This document shows positions 1 to 11,200 of a stretch of DNA of 64,000 nucleotides, piece after piece; the stretch's first letter is position 1; each line of letters begins with the position of its first letter. The notes under the pieces are model-generated. The model made no database searches. It had not been told where the DNA came from and saw only the letters and a list, made by a program, of their open reading frames with translations. This stretch comes from Hydractinia symbiolongicarpus (taxonomy: Eukaryota > Cnidaria > Hydrozoa > Anthoathecata > Hydractiniidae): assembly GCF_029227915.1 (NCBI RefSeq), contig NC_079885.1:30445001-30509000 (forward strand), given 5' to 3'. A program made the position numbers and the translations under genes.

Positions 1-79
1 TGATGGGACGCTGAATAAAAGAAGTTTAATCGCTGGCAAACGAAAACCCGCGATTTCCCTTAAATCCCGGACTCGGCCC

Positions 80-97
80 GTATAGTCAAAAGTATAC
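80..97. other. Second short dyad GTATA-N8-TATAC
   Basis: GTATA at 80-84 is mirrored by TATAC at 93-97 around an 8-base spacer. The right arm lies within the palindromic hexamer GTATAC at 92-97. The dyad is kept in A and B monomers (spacer GTCAAAAG or GTCGAATG). It is lost in A' and A'' monomers, where the right half reads GTAAAC, and weakened in D monomers, where the left half reads GAATA. Five-base arms are short and this may have no function. Confidence 0.7.
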
Positions 98-387
98 AAA
101 GAAAGTACCCAGGGAGTAAACTCATATCCCGAACGAGTTTTTAAATTATTTTTTGACCACTAAAACGCATGAGACTTGTAGTTTTCAAAAATGTTTTCAT
201 TTTTGATGGGACGCTAAATAAAAGAAGTTTAATCGCTGGCAAACGAAAACCCGCGATTTCCCGTAAATCCCGAACTCGGCCCATATAGTCGAAAGTATAC
301 AAAGAAAGTACCCAGGGAGTAAACTCATTTCCCGAACGATTTTTTAAATTATTTTTTCACCACTAAAGCGCATGAGACTTGTAGTTT

Positions 388-409
388 TCAAAAATGTTTT
401 CATTTTTGA
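388..409. other. Perfect inverted repeat (9-4-9), present in most monomers
   Basis: The arms TCAAAAATG and CATTTTTGA are exact reverse complements around a TTTT loop. The same 22-bp element sits at the same place in most monomers, for example at 185-206. The A-to-T loop variant common at 5.4-12 kb leaves the arms intact. Arm-breaking variants exist: AAAATTG near 595, AAAATATTTTC near 33245, and a doubly changed form near 31217 that recurs near 44803. The element could form a short hairpin or cruciform. Short dyads have been linked to centromeres lacking CENP-B boxes; relevance here is inference. Confidence 0.9.
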
Positions 410-452
410 TGGGACGCTGAATAAAAGAAGTTTAATCGCTGGCAAACGAAAA

Positions 453-486
453 CCCGCGATTTCCCGTAAATCCCGGACTCGGCCCG
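453..486. other. Four CCCG motifs at helical-turn spacing
   Basis: CCCG starts at 453, 463, 472 and 483, giving spacings of 10, 9 and 11 bp with A/T-rich bases between the first three. This forms the GC- and CpG-rich core of each monomer. Most classes keep the spacing even where individual bases differ (GGACTCGG in A and D, GGGCTTGG in B and C). GC and AT steps alternating near 10 bp are a known rotational nucleosome-positioning signal; applying that here is inference. The first motif becomes CGCG in class A'' (AACGCGCGA) and CCAC in a subclass at 5.3-12.1 kb. Confidence 0.75.
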
Positions 487-540
487 TTTAGTCAAAAGTA
501 TACAAAGAAAGTACCCAGGGAGTAAACTCATTTCTCGAAC

Positions 541-564
541 GATTTTTTAAATTATTTTTTCACC
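541..564. other. Double T6 tract, AT-rich linker-like segment
   Basis: Two runs of six T at 543-548 and 555-560 flank AAATTA, about 12 bp centre to centre. Together with the A5/T4/T5 runs of the inverted repeat about 40 bp further on, each monomer has one strongly AT-rich half and one GC-rich half. Class A' and A'' change the middle to ACATTA, and the junction before A'' reads AAATCA. Such tracts are expected to disfavour nucleosomes or to curve DNA; that is a prediction only. Confidence 0.7.
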
Positions 565-574
565 ACTAAAACGC

Positions 575-774
575 ATGAGACTTGGAGTTTTCAAAATTGT
601 TTTCATTTTTGATGGGACGCTGAATAAAAGAAGTTTAATCGCTGGCAAACGAAAACCCGCGATTTCCCGTAAATCGTACTCGGCCCGAATAGTCAAATGT
701 ATACAAAAAAGTACCCAGGGAGTAAACTCATTTCTCGAACGATTTTTTAAATTATTTTTTCACCACTAAAACGC
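575..774. repeat. 200-bp monomer variant
   Basis: This monomer is 3 bp short: AAATCCCGGACTCGG has become AAATCGTACTCGG (2 bp lost) and the A-run after GTATAC is 1 bp shorter. The same variant is found near 3313, 3919 and 4932 in the left zone and once near 54004 in the right zone. I did not see it in the central core, so it is a useful marker of older array layers. Confidence 0.85.
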
Positions 775-969
775 ATGAGACTTGGAGTTTTCAAAATTGT
801 TTTCATTTTTGATGGGACGCTGAATAAAAGAAGTTTAATCGCTGGCAAACGAAAACCCGCGATTTCCCTTAAATCCCGGACTCGGCCCGTATAGTCGAAT
901 GTATACAAAGAAAGTACCCAGGGAGTAAACTCATTTTTCGAAAGATTTTTTAAATTATTTTTTCACCAC

Positions 970-2534
970 TAAAACGCATGAGACTTGTAGTTTTCAAAAA
1001 TGTTTTCATTTTTGATGGGACGCTGAATAAAGGAAGTTTAATCGCTGGCAAACGAAAACCCGCGATTTCCCGTTAAATCCCGGTTTCGGCCCGTACAGTC
1101 AAAAGTATACAAAGAAAGTACCCAGGGAGTAAACTCATTTCCCGAACGATTTTTTAAATTATTCTTTCACCACTGAAACGCATGAGACTTGTGGTTTTCA
1201 AAAATGTTTTCATTTTTGATGAGACGCTTAATGAAAGTGGTTTAATGGCCGGAAAACGAAAACCCGCGATTTCTCGTAAATCCCGGGCTTGGCCCGTATA
1301 GTCAAAAGTATACAAAAAATGTACCCAGGGAGTAAACTCATTTCTCAAACGATTTTTTAAATTATTTTTTCACCACTAAAACGCATGAGATTCGTAGTTT
1401 TCAAAAATGTTTTTATTTTTGATGAGACGCTGAATAAAAGAAGTTTAATCGCTGGCAAACGAAAACCCGTGATTTTCCGTAAATCCCGGACTCGGCCCGT
1501 ATAGTCAAAAGTATACAAAGAAAGTACCCAGGGAGTAAACTCATATCCCGAACGAGTTTTTAAATTATTTTTTCACCACTAAAACGCATGAGACTTGTAG
1601 TTTTCAAAAATGTTTTCATTTTTGATGGGACGCTAAATAAAAGAAGTTTAATCGCTGGCAAACGCAAACCCGCGATTTCCCGTAAATCCCGAACTCGGCC
1701 CATATAGTCGAAAGTATACAAAGAAAGTACCCAGGGAGTAAACTCATTTCCCGAACGATTTTTTAAATTATTGTTTCACCACTAAAGCGCATGAGACTTG
1801 TAGTTTTCAAAAATGTTTTCATTTTTGATGGGACGCTGAATAAAAGAAGTTTAATCGCTGGCAAACGAAAACCCGCGATTTCCCGTAAATGCCGGACTCG
1901 GCCCGTTTAGTCAAAAGTATACAAAGAAAGTACCCAGGGAGTAAACTCATTTCCCGAACGATTTTTTAAATTATTTTTCCACCACTAAAACGCATGAGAC
2001 TTGTAGTTTTCAAAAATGTTTTCATTTTTGATGGGACGCTGAATAAAGGAAGTTTAATCGCTGGCAAACGAAAACCCGCGATTTCCCGTTAAATCCCGGT
2101 TTCGGCCCGTACAGTCAAAAGTATACAAAGAAAGTACCCAGGGAGTAAACTCATTTCCCGAACGATTTTTTAAATTATTCTTTCACCACTGAAACGCATG
2201 AGACTTGTGGTTTTCAAAAATGTTTTCATTTTTGATGAGACGCTTAATGAAAGTGGTTTAATGGCCGGAAAACGAAAACCCGCGATTTCTCGTAAATCCC
2301 GGGCTTGGCCCGTATAGTCAAAAGTATACAAAAAATGTACCCAGGGAGTAAACTCATTTCTCAAACGATTTTTTAAATTATTTTTTCACCACTAAAACGC
2401 ATGAGATTCGTAGTTTTCAAAAATGTTTTTATTTTTGATGAGACGCTGAATAAAAGAAGTTTAATCGCTGGCAAACGAAAACCCGTGATTTTCCGTAAAT
2501 CCCGGACTCGGCCCGTATAGTCAAAAGTATACAA
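970..2534. repeat. Five-monomer-shift duplication (1,016 bp)
   Basis: About 970-1518 matches 1986-2534. Shared marks are AAAGGAAG, CCCGTTAAATCCCGG, GTACAGTC, TATTCTTTCACCACTG, the ATGGCCGG variant and CCCGTGATTTTCCG. Similarity stops where copy 1 reads AAAGAAAG and copy 2 AAAAAAAG. The limits overlap the 3,244-bp duplication, so at least two events affected the same stretch. Confidence 0.8.
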
Positions 2535-3222
2535 AAAAAGTACCCAGGGAGTAAACTCATTTCTCGAACGATTTTTAAAAATATTTTTTGACCACTAAAA
2601 CGCATGAGACTTGTAGTTTTCAAAATTGTTTTCATTTTTGATGGGACGCTGAATAAAAGAAGTTTAATCGCTGGCAAACGAAAACCCGCGATTTCCCTTA
2701 AATCCCGGACTCGGCCCGTATAGTCAAAAGTATACAAAGAAAGTACCCAGGGAGTAAACTCATATCCCGAACGAGTTTTTAAATTATTTTTTCACCACTA
2801 AAACGCATGAGACTTGTAGTTTTCAAAAATGTTTTCATTTTTGATGGGACGCTAAATAAAAGAAGTTTAATCGCTGGCAAACGCAAACCCGCGATTTCCC
2901 GTAAATCCCGAACTCGGCCCATATAGTCGAAAGTATACAAAGAAAGTACCCAGGGAGTAAACTCATTTCCCGAACGATTTTTTAAATTATTGTTTCACCA
3001 CTAAAGCGCATGAGACTTGTAGTTTTCAAAAATGTTTTCATTTTTGATGGGACGCTGAATAAAAGAAGTTTAATCGCTGGCAAACGAAAACCCGCGATTT
3101 CCCGTAAATGCCGGACTCGGCCCGTTTAGTCAAAAGTATACAAAGAAAGTACCCAGGGAGTAAACTCATTTCCCGAACGATTTTTTAAATTATTTTTCCA
3201 CCACTAAAACGCATGAGACTTG
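1480..3222. repeat. Six-monomer-shift duplication (1,219 bp)
   Basis: About 1480-2003 matches 2699-3222. Shared marks are CTCATATCCCGAACGAG, AACGCAAACCC, TTGTTTCACCACTAAAGC and AAATGCCGG. The right limit is TTGTAG versus TTGTAC. A third, slightly more diverged version of the first part occupies 1-370. Confidence 0.8.
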
Positions 3223-5288
3223 TACTTTTCAAAAATGTATTCATTTTTGATGAGGCGCTGAATAAAAGAAGTTTAATCGCCGGCAAACGAAAACCCGCGA
3301 TTTCCCGTAAATCGTACTCGGCCCGAATAGTCAAATGTATACAAAAAAGTACCCAGGGAGTAAACTCATTTCTCGAACGATTTTTTAAATTATTTTTTCA
3401 CCACTAAAACGCATGAGACTTGGAGTTTTCAAAAATGTTTTCATTTTTGATGGGACGCTGAATAAAATAAGTTTAATCGCTGGCAAACCAAAACCCGCGA
3501 TTTCCCGTAAATCCCGGACTCGGCCCATATAGTCAAAAGTATACAAAGAAAGTACCCAGGGAGTAAACTCATTTCCCAAACGATTTTTTAAATTATTTTT
3601 TCACCACTAAAACGCATGAGACCTGTAGTTTTCAAAAATGTTTTCATTTTTGATGGGACGCTGAATAAAAGAAGTTTAATCGCTGGCAAACGAAAACCCG
3701 CGATTTCCCGTAAATCCCGGACTCGGCCCGTTTAGTCAAAAGTATACAAAGAAAGTACCCAGGGAGTAAACTCATTTCTCGAACGATTTTTTAAATTATT
3801 TTTTCACCACTAAAACGCATGAGACTTGGAGTTTTCAAAATTGTTTTCATTTTTGATGGGACGCTGAATAAAAGAAGTTTAATCGCTGGCAAACGAAAAC
3901 CCGCGATTTCCCGTAAATCGTACTCGGCCCGAATAGTCAAATGTATACAAAAAAGTACCCAGGGAGTAAACTCATTTCTCGAACGATTTTTTAAATTATT
4001 TTTTCACCACTAAAACGCATGAGACTTGGAGTTTTCAAAATTGTTTTCATTTTTGATGGGACGCTGAATAAAAGAAGTTTAATCGCTGGCAAACGAAAAC
4101 CCGCGATTTCCCTTAAATCCCGGACTCGGCCCGTATAGTCGAATGTATACAAAGAAAGTACCCAGGGAGTAAACTCATTTTTCGAAAGATTTTTTAAATT
4201 ATTTTTTCACCACTAAAACGCATGAGACTTGTAGTTTTCAAAAATGTTTTCATTTTTGATGGGACGCTGAATAAAGGAAGTTTAATCGCTGGCAAACGAA
4301 AACCCGCGATTTCCCGTTAAATCCCGGTTTCGGCCCGTACAGTCAAAAGTATACAAAGAAAGTACCCAGGGAGTAAACTCATTTCCCGAACGATTTTTTA
4401 AATTATTCTTTCACCACTGAAACGCATGAGACTTGTGGTTTTCAAAAATGTTTTCATTTTTGATGAGACGCTTAATGAAAGTGGTTTAATGGCCGGAAAA
4501 CGAAAACCCGCGATTTCTCGTAAATCCCGGGCTTGGCCCGTATAGTCAAAAGTATACAAAAAATGTACCCAGGGAGTAAACTCATTTCTCAAACGATTTT
4601 TTAAATTATTTTTTCACCACTAAAACGCATGAGATTCGTAGTTTTCAAAAATGTTTTTATTTTTGATGAGACGCTGAATAAAAGAAGTTTAATCGCTGGC
4701 AAACGAAAACCCGCGATTTCCCGTAAATGCCGGACTCGGCCCGTTTAGTCAAAAGTATACAAAGAAAGTACCCAGGGAGTAAACTCATTTCCCGAACGAT
4801 TTTTTAAATTATTTTTCCACCACTAAAACGCATGAGACTTGTACTTTTCAAAAATGTATTCATTTTTGATGAGGCGCTGAATAAAAGAAGTTTAATCGCC
4901 GGCAAACGAAAACCCGCGATTTCCCGTAAATCGTACTCGGCCCGAATAGTCAAATGTATACAAAAAAGTACCCAGGGAGTAAACTCATTTCTCGAACGAT
5001 TTTTTAAATTATTTTTTCACCACTAAAACGCATGAGACTTGGAGTTTTCAAAAATGTTTTCATTTTTGATGGGACGCTGAATAAAATAAGTTTAATCGCT
5101 GGCAAACCAAAACCCGCGATTTCCCGTAAATCCCGGACTCGGCCCATATAGTCAAAAGTATACAAAGAAAGTACCCAGGGAGTAAACTCATTTCCCAAAC
5201 GATTTTTTAAATTATTTTTTCACCACTAAAACGCATGAGACCTGTAGTTTTCAAAAATGTTTTCATTTTTGATGGGACGCTGAATAAA
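3052..5288. repeat. Eight-monomer-shift duplication (1,619 bp)
   Basis: About 3052-3669 matches 4671-5288. Shared marks are AAATGCCGG, TTGTACTTTTC, ATGTATTCA, GATGAGGCGCTG, AAATCGTACTCGG, AAATAAG, AACCAAAACCC and ATGAGACCTG. It overlaps copy 2 of the 3,244-bp duplication, giving a nested history. Confidence 0.8.
3624..4712. repeat. Block duplication, copy 2 (shift 3,244 bp)
   Basis: Second copy of 380-1468. Shared private marks include AAATCGTACTCGG (near 3917), TTTCGAAAGATT (near 4180), GGTTTCGGCCCGTACAG (near 4326) and ATGAGATTCG (4629). The exact carry-over of several rare variants in order indicates copying of the block as a unit. Confidence 0.85.
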
Positions 5289-5984
5289 AGGAGTTTAATC
5301 GCTGGCAAACGAAAACCCACGATTTCCCGTAAATCCCGGACTCGGCCCGTATAGTCAAAAGTATACAAAGAAAGTACCCAGGGAGTAAACTCATTTCCCG
5401 AACGATTTTTTAAATTATTTTTTCACCACTTAAACGCATGAGACTTGTAGTTTTCAAAAATGATTTCATTTTTGATGGGACGCTGAATAAAAGGAGTTTA
5501 ATCGCTGGCAAACGAAAACCCACGATTTCCCGTAAATCCCGGACTCGGCCCGTATAGTCAAAAGTATACAAAGAAAGTACCCAGGGAGTAAACTCATTTC
5601 CCGAACGATTTTTTAAATTATTTTTTCACCACTAAAACGCATGAGACTTGTAGTTTTCAAAAATGTTTTCATTTTTGATGGGACGCTGAATAAAAGAAGT
5701 TTAATCGCTGGCAAACGAAAACCCGCGATTTCCCGTAAATCCCGGACTCGGCCCGTATAGTCAAAAGTATACAAAGAAAGTACCCAGAGAGTAAACTCAT
5801 TTCCCGAACGATTTTTTAAATTATTTTTTCACCACTAAAACGCATGAGACTTGTAGTTTTCAAAAATATTTTCATTTTTGATGAGGCGCTTAATGAAAGA
5901 GGTTTAATCGCCGGCAAACGAAAACCCGCGACTTCCCGTAAATCCCGGGCTTGGCCCGTATAGTCGAATGTATACAAAGAAAGT

Positions 5985-6795
5985 ACCCAGGGAGTAACAC
6001 ATTTCCCGAACGATTTTTTAAATTAATTTTTCACCACTAAAACGCATGAGACTTGTAGATTTCAAAAATGTTTTCATTTTTGATGAGACGCTTAATGAAA
6101 GAGGTTTAATCGCCGGCAAACGAAAACCCGCGATTTCCCGTAAATCCCGGGCTTGGCCCGTATAGTGGAATGTATACAAAGAAAGTATACTGTGAGTAAA
6201 CTCATTTCCAGAACGATTTTTTAAATTATTTTTTCACCACTAAAACGCATAAGACTTGTAGTTTTCAAACATGTTTTCAATTTTGATGGGAGGCTGAATA
6301 AAAGAAGTTTAATCGCTGGCAAACGCAAACCCGCGATTTCCCGTAAATCCCTGACTCGGCCCGTATAGTCAAAAGTATACAAAGAAAGTACCCAGGGAGT
6401 AACACATTTCCCGAACGATTTTTTAAATTAATTTTTCACCACTAAAACGCATGAGACTTGTAGATTTCAAAAATGTTTTCATTTTTGATGAGACGCTTAA
6501 TGAAAGAGGTTTAATCGCCGGCAAACGAAAACCCGCGATTTCCCGTAAATCCCGGGCTTGGCCCGTATAGTGGAATGTATACAAAGAAAGTATACTGTGA
6601 GTAAACTCATTTCCAGAACGATTTTTTAAATTATTTTTTCACCACTAAAACGCATAAGACTTGTAGTTTTCAAACATGTTTTCAATTTTGATGGGAGGCT
6701 GAATAAAAGAAGTTTAATCGCTGGCAAACGCAAACCCGCGATTTCCCGTAAATCCCTGACTCGGCCCGTATAGTCAAAAGTATACAAAGAAAGTA
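5985..6795. repeat. Tandem duplication of a monomer pair (405 bp)
   Basis: Two consecutive monomers (B-type with TAGTGGAATG and TATACTGTGAG, then A-type with CAAACATG, TCAATTTTG and GGGAGGCTG) occur twice in direct succession, shifted by 405 bp. The inverted repeat is broken in both A-type copies by the same changes. Conservation of these unusual marks shows a recent dimer duplication. Confidence 0.85.
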
Positions 6796-8279
6796 CCCAG
6801 GGAGTAAACTCATTTCCCGAACGATTTTTTAAATTATATTTTCACCACTACAACGCATGAGACTTGTTGTTTTCAAAAATGTTTTCATTTTTGATGAAAC
6901 GCTTAATGAAAGGAGTTTAATCGCCGGCAAACGAAAACTCGCGATTTCCCGTAAATCCCGGGCTTGGCCCGTATAGTCGAATGTATACAAAGAAAGCTCC
7001 CTGTGAGTAAACTCATTTCCAGAACGATTTTTTAAATTATTTTTTCACCACTAAAACGCATGAGACTTGGAGTTTTCAAAAATGTTTTCATTTTTGATGG
7101 GACGCCGAATAAAAGAAGTTTAATCGCTGGCAAACGAAAACCCGCGATTTCCCTTAAATCCCCGACTCGGCCGTATAGTCAAAAGTATACAAAGAAAGTA
7201 CCCAGGGAGTAAACTCATTTCCCGAACGATTTTTTAAATTATTTTTTCACCGCTAAAACGCATGAGACCTGTAGTTTTCAAAAATGTTTTCATTTTTGAT
7301 GGGACGCTAAATAAAAGAAGTTTAATCGCTGGCAAACGAAAACCCGCGATTTCCCTTAAATCCCGGACTCGGCCCGTATAGTCAAAAGTATACAAAGAAA
7401 GTACCCAGGGAGTAAACTCATTTCCCGAACGATTTTTTAAATTATTTTTTCACCACTAAAACGCATGAGACTTGTAGTTTTCAAAAATGATTTCATTTTT
7501 GATAAGACGCTGAATAAAAGGAGTTTAATCGCTGGCAAACGAAAACCCACGATTTCCGTAAATCCCGGACTCGGCCCGTATAGTCAAAAGTATACAAAGA
7601 AAGTACCCAGGGAGTAAACTCATTTCCCGAACGATTTTTTAAATTATTTTTTCACCACTTAAACGCATGAGACTTGTAGTTTTCAAAAATGATTTCATTT
7701 TTGATGGGACGCTGAATAAAAGGAGTTTAATCGCTGGCAAACGAAAACCCACGATTTCCCGTAAATCCCGGACTCGGCCCGTATAGTCAAAAGTATACAA
7801 AGAAAGTACCCAGGGAGTAAACTCATTTCCCGAACGATTTTTTAAATTATTTTTTCACCACTAAAACGCATGAGACTTGTAGTTTTCAAAAATGTTTTCA
7901 TTTTTGATGAGACGCTTAATGAAAGAGGTTTAATCGCCGGCAAACGAAAACCCGCGATTTCCCGTAAATCCCGGGCTTGGCCCGTATAGTCGAATGTATA
8001 CAAAGAAAGTATACTGTGAGTAACACATTTCCCGAACGATTTTTTAAATTATTTTTTCACCACTAAAACGCATGAGACTTGTAGGTTTCAAAAATGTTTT
8101 CATTTTTGATGAGACGCTGAATAAAAGAAGTTTAATCGCTGGCAAACGAAATCCCGCGATTTCCCTTAAATCCCGGACTCGGCCCGTATAGTCAAAAGTA
8201 TACAAAGAAAGTACCCAGGGAGTAAACTCATTTCCCGAACGATTTTTTAAATTATTTTTTCACCACTAAAACGCATGAG

Positions 8280-11200
8280 ACTTGTAGTTTTCAAAAATGA
8301 TTTCATTTTTGATGGGACGCTGAATAAAAGGAGTTTAATCGCTGGCAAACGAAAACCCACGATTTCCCGTAAATCCCGGACTCGGCCCGTATAGTCAAAA
8401 GTATACAAAGAAAGTACCCAGGGAGTAAACTCATTTCCCGAACGATTTTTTAAATTATTTTTTCACCACTTAAACGCATGAGACTTGTAGTTTTCAAAAA
8501 TGATTTCATTTTTGATGGGACGCTGAATAAAAGGAGTTTAATCGCTGGCAAACGAAAACCCACGATTTCCCGTAAATCCCGGACTCGGCCCGTATAGTCA
8601 AAAGTATACAAAGAAAGTACCCAGGGAGTAAACTCATTTCCCGAACGATTTTTTAAATTATTTTTTCACCACTAAAACGCATGAGACTTGTAGTTTTCAA
8701 AAATGTTTTCATTTTTGATGGGACGCTGAATAAAAGAAGTTTAATCGCTGGCAAACGAAAACCCGCGATTTCCCGTAAATCCCGGGCTTGGCCCGTATAG
8801 TCGAATGTATACAAAGAAAGTATACTGTGAGTAACACATTTCCCGAACGGTTTTTTAAATTATTTTTTCACCACTAAAACGCATGAGACTTGTAGGTTTC
8901 AAAAATGTTTTCATTTTTGATGAGACGCTGAATAAAAGAAGTTTAATCGCTGGCAAACGCAAACCCGCGATTTCCCGTAAATCCCGGACTCGGCCCGTAT
9001 AGTCAAAAGTATACAAAGAAAGTACCCAGGGAGTAAACTCATTTCCCGAACGATTTTTTAAATTATTTTTTCACCACTAAAACGCATAAGACTTGTAGTT
9101 TTCAAAAATATTTTCATTTTTGATGAGGCGCTTAATGAAAGAGGTTTAATCGCCGGCAAACGAAAACCCGCGACTTCCCGTAAATCCCGGGCTTGGCCCG
9201 TATAGTCGAATGTATACAAAGAAAGTACCCAGGGAGTAAACTCATTTCCCGAACGATTTTTTAAATTGTATTTTCACCACTACAACGCATGAGACTTGTT
9301 GTTTTCAAAAATGTTTTCATTTTTGATGAAACGCTTAATGAAAGGAGTTTAATCGCCGGCAAACGAAAACTCGCGATTTCCCGTAAATCCCGGGCTTGGC
9401 CCGTATAGTCGAATGTATACAAAGAAAGCACCCTCTGAGTAAACTCATTTCCAGAACGATTTTTTAAATTATTTTTTCACCACTAAAACGCATGAGACTT
9501 GGAGTTTTCAAAAATGTTTTCATTTTTGATGGGACGCCGAATAAAAGAAGTTTAATCGCTGGCAAACGAAAACCCGCGATTTACCTTAAATCCCGGACTC
9601 GGCCGTATAGTCAAAAGTATACAAAGAAAGTACCCAGGGAGTAAACTCATTTCCCGAAAGATTTTTTAAATTATTTTTTCACCACTAAAACGCATGAGAC
9701 CTGTAGTTTTCAAAAATGTTTTCATTCTTGATGGGACGCTGAATAAAAGAAGTTTAATCGCTGGCAAACGAAAACCCGCGATTTCCCTTAAATCCCGGAC
9801 TCGGCCCGTATAGTCAAAAGTATACAAAGAAAGTACCCAGGGAGTAAACTCATTTCCCGAACGATTTTTTAAATTATTTTTTCACCACTAAAACGCATGA
9901 GACTTGTAGTTTTCAAAAATGATTTCATTTTTGATGGGACGCTGAATAAAAGGAGTTTAATCGCTGGCAAACGAAAACCCACGATTTCCCGTAAATCCCG
10001 GACTCGGCCCGTATAGTCAAAAGTATACAAAGAAAGTACCCAGGGAGTAAACTCATTTCCCGAACGATTTTTTAAATTATTTTTTCACCACTTAAACGCA
10101 TGAGACTTGTAGTTTTCAAAAATGATTTCATTTTTGATGGGACGCTGAATAAAAGGAGTTTAATCGCTGGCAAACGAAAACCCACGATTTCCCGTAAATC
10201 CCGGACTCGGCCCGTATAGTCAAAAGTATACAAAGAAAGTACCCAGGGAGTAAACTCATTTCCCGAACGATTTTTTAAATTATTTTTTCACCACTTAAAC
10301 GCATGAGACTTGTAGTTTTCAAAAATGATTTCATTTTTGATGGGACGCTGAATAAAAGGAGTTTAATCGCTGGCAAACGAAAACCCACGATTTCCCGTAA
10401 ATCCCGGACTCGGCCCGTATAGTCAAAAGTATACAAAGAAAGTACCCAGGGAGTAAACTCATTTCCCGAACGATTTTTTAAATTATTTTTTCACCACTAA
10501 AACGCATGAGACTTGTAGTTTTCAAAAATGTTTTCATTTTTGATGGGACGCTGAATAAAAGAAGTTTAATCGCTGGCAAACGAAAACCCGCGATTTCCCG
10601 TAAATCCCGGGCTTGGCCCGTATAGTCGAATGTATACAAAGAAAGTAAACTGTGAGTAACACATTTCCCGAACGGTTTTTTAAATTATTTTTTCACCACT
10701 AAAACGCATGAGACTTGTAGGTTTCAAAAATGTTTTCATTTTTGATGAGACGCTGAATAAAAGAAGTTTAATCGCTGGCAAACGCAAACCCGCGATTTCC
10801 CGTAAATCCCGGACTCGGCCCGTATAGTCAAAAGTATACAAAGAAAGTACCCAGGGAGTAAACTCATTTCCCGAACGATTTTTTAAATTATTTTTTCACC
10901 ACTAAAACGCATAAGACTTGTAGTTTTCAAAAATATTTTCATTTTTGATGAGGCGCTTAATGAAAGAGGTTTAATCGCCGGCAAACGAAAACCCGCGACT
11001 TCCCGTAAATCCCGGGCTTGGCCCGTATAGTCGAATGTATACAAAGAAAGTACCCAGGGAGTAAACTCATTTCCCGAACGATTTTTTAAATTGTATTTTC
11101 ACCACTACAACGCATGAGACTTGTTGTTTTCAAAAATGTTTTCATTTTTGATGAAACGCTTAATGAAAGGAGTTTAATCGCCGGCAAACGAAAACTCGCG

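Larger units (their letters stand above)
372..574. repeat. Reference 203-bp monomer (class A)
   Basis: This is a representative full-length copy; the phase is arbitrary, starting at ATGAGACTTG. In order it contains the inverted repeat at 388-409, the class A segment GGGACGCTGAATAAAAGAAG, TTTAATCGCTGGCAAACG, a CCCG-rich segment at 453-486, GTATAC, CCCAGGGAGTAAACTCATTT, and a T-rich tract at 541-564 ending in CACCACTAAAACGC. By hand count it has 76 G+C of 203 bases and 12 CpGs. 203 is not a multiple of 3, so any reading frame shifts at every repeat. Other length classes seen are 200, 202 and 204 bp. Confidence 0.95.
380..1468. repeat. Block duplication, copy 1 (shift 3,244 bp)
   Basis: About 1.09 kb (five-plus monomers), including the 200-bp variant at 575-774 and the GGCCGG variant near 1240, recurs with the same private variants at about 3624-4712. 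The left limit is set by ACTTG versus ACCTG near 376/3620. The right limit is set by CCCGTGA versus CCCGCGA near 1469/4713. I saw no difference between the copies by eye. Confidence 0.85.
1..5288. repeat. Left zone: A-type monomers with overlapping block duplications
   Basis: This zone is made mostly of class A monomers plus a distinctive variant with AATGAAAGTGG and ATGGCCGG (near 1230, 2246 and 4476). It contains several overlapping duplications at shifts of 1,016, 1,219, 1,619 and 3,244 bp, close to 5, 6, 8 and 16 monomers. The first ~370 bases also closely match 2639-3008. It lacks the A', A'' and A''' classes that dominate the centre. No gene is present. Confidence 0.9.

Noticed and set aside
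435-460. CENP-B box-like site on the minus strand (TTCG followed by GCCAGCGA)
   Set aside because: The essential central A and the terminal CGGG of the box are missing. The other minus-strand TTCG, in the TTCGGGAAATGAG context, matches the central A but also lacks CGGG.
1154-1348. Repeated 64-residue minus-strand frame as a protein family
   Set aside because: It is one reading of the satellite monomer. It recurs only because the DNA recurs, shifts frame at each 203-bp period, is broken by common 1-3 bp indels, and no promoter, splice or start context supports it.
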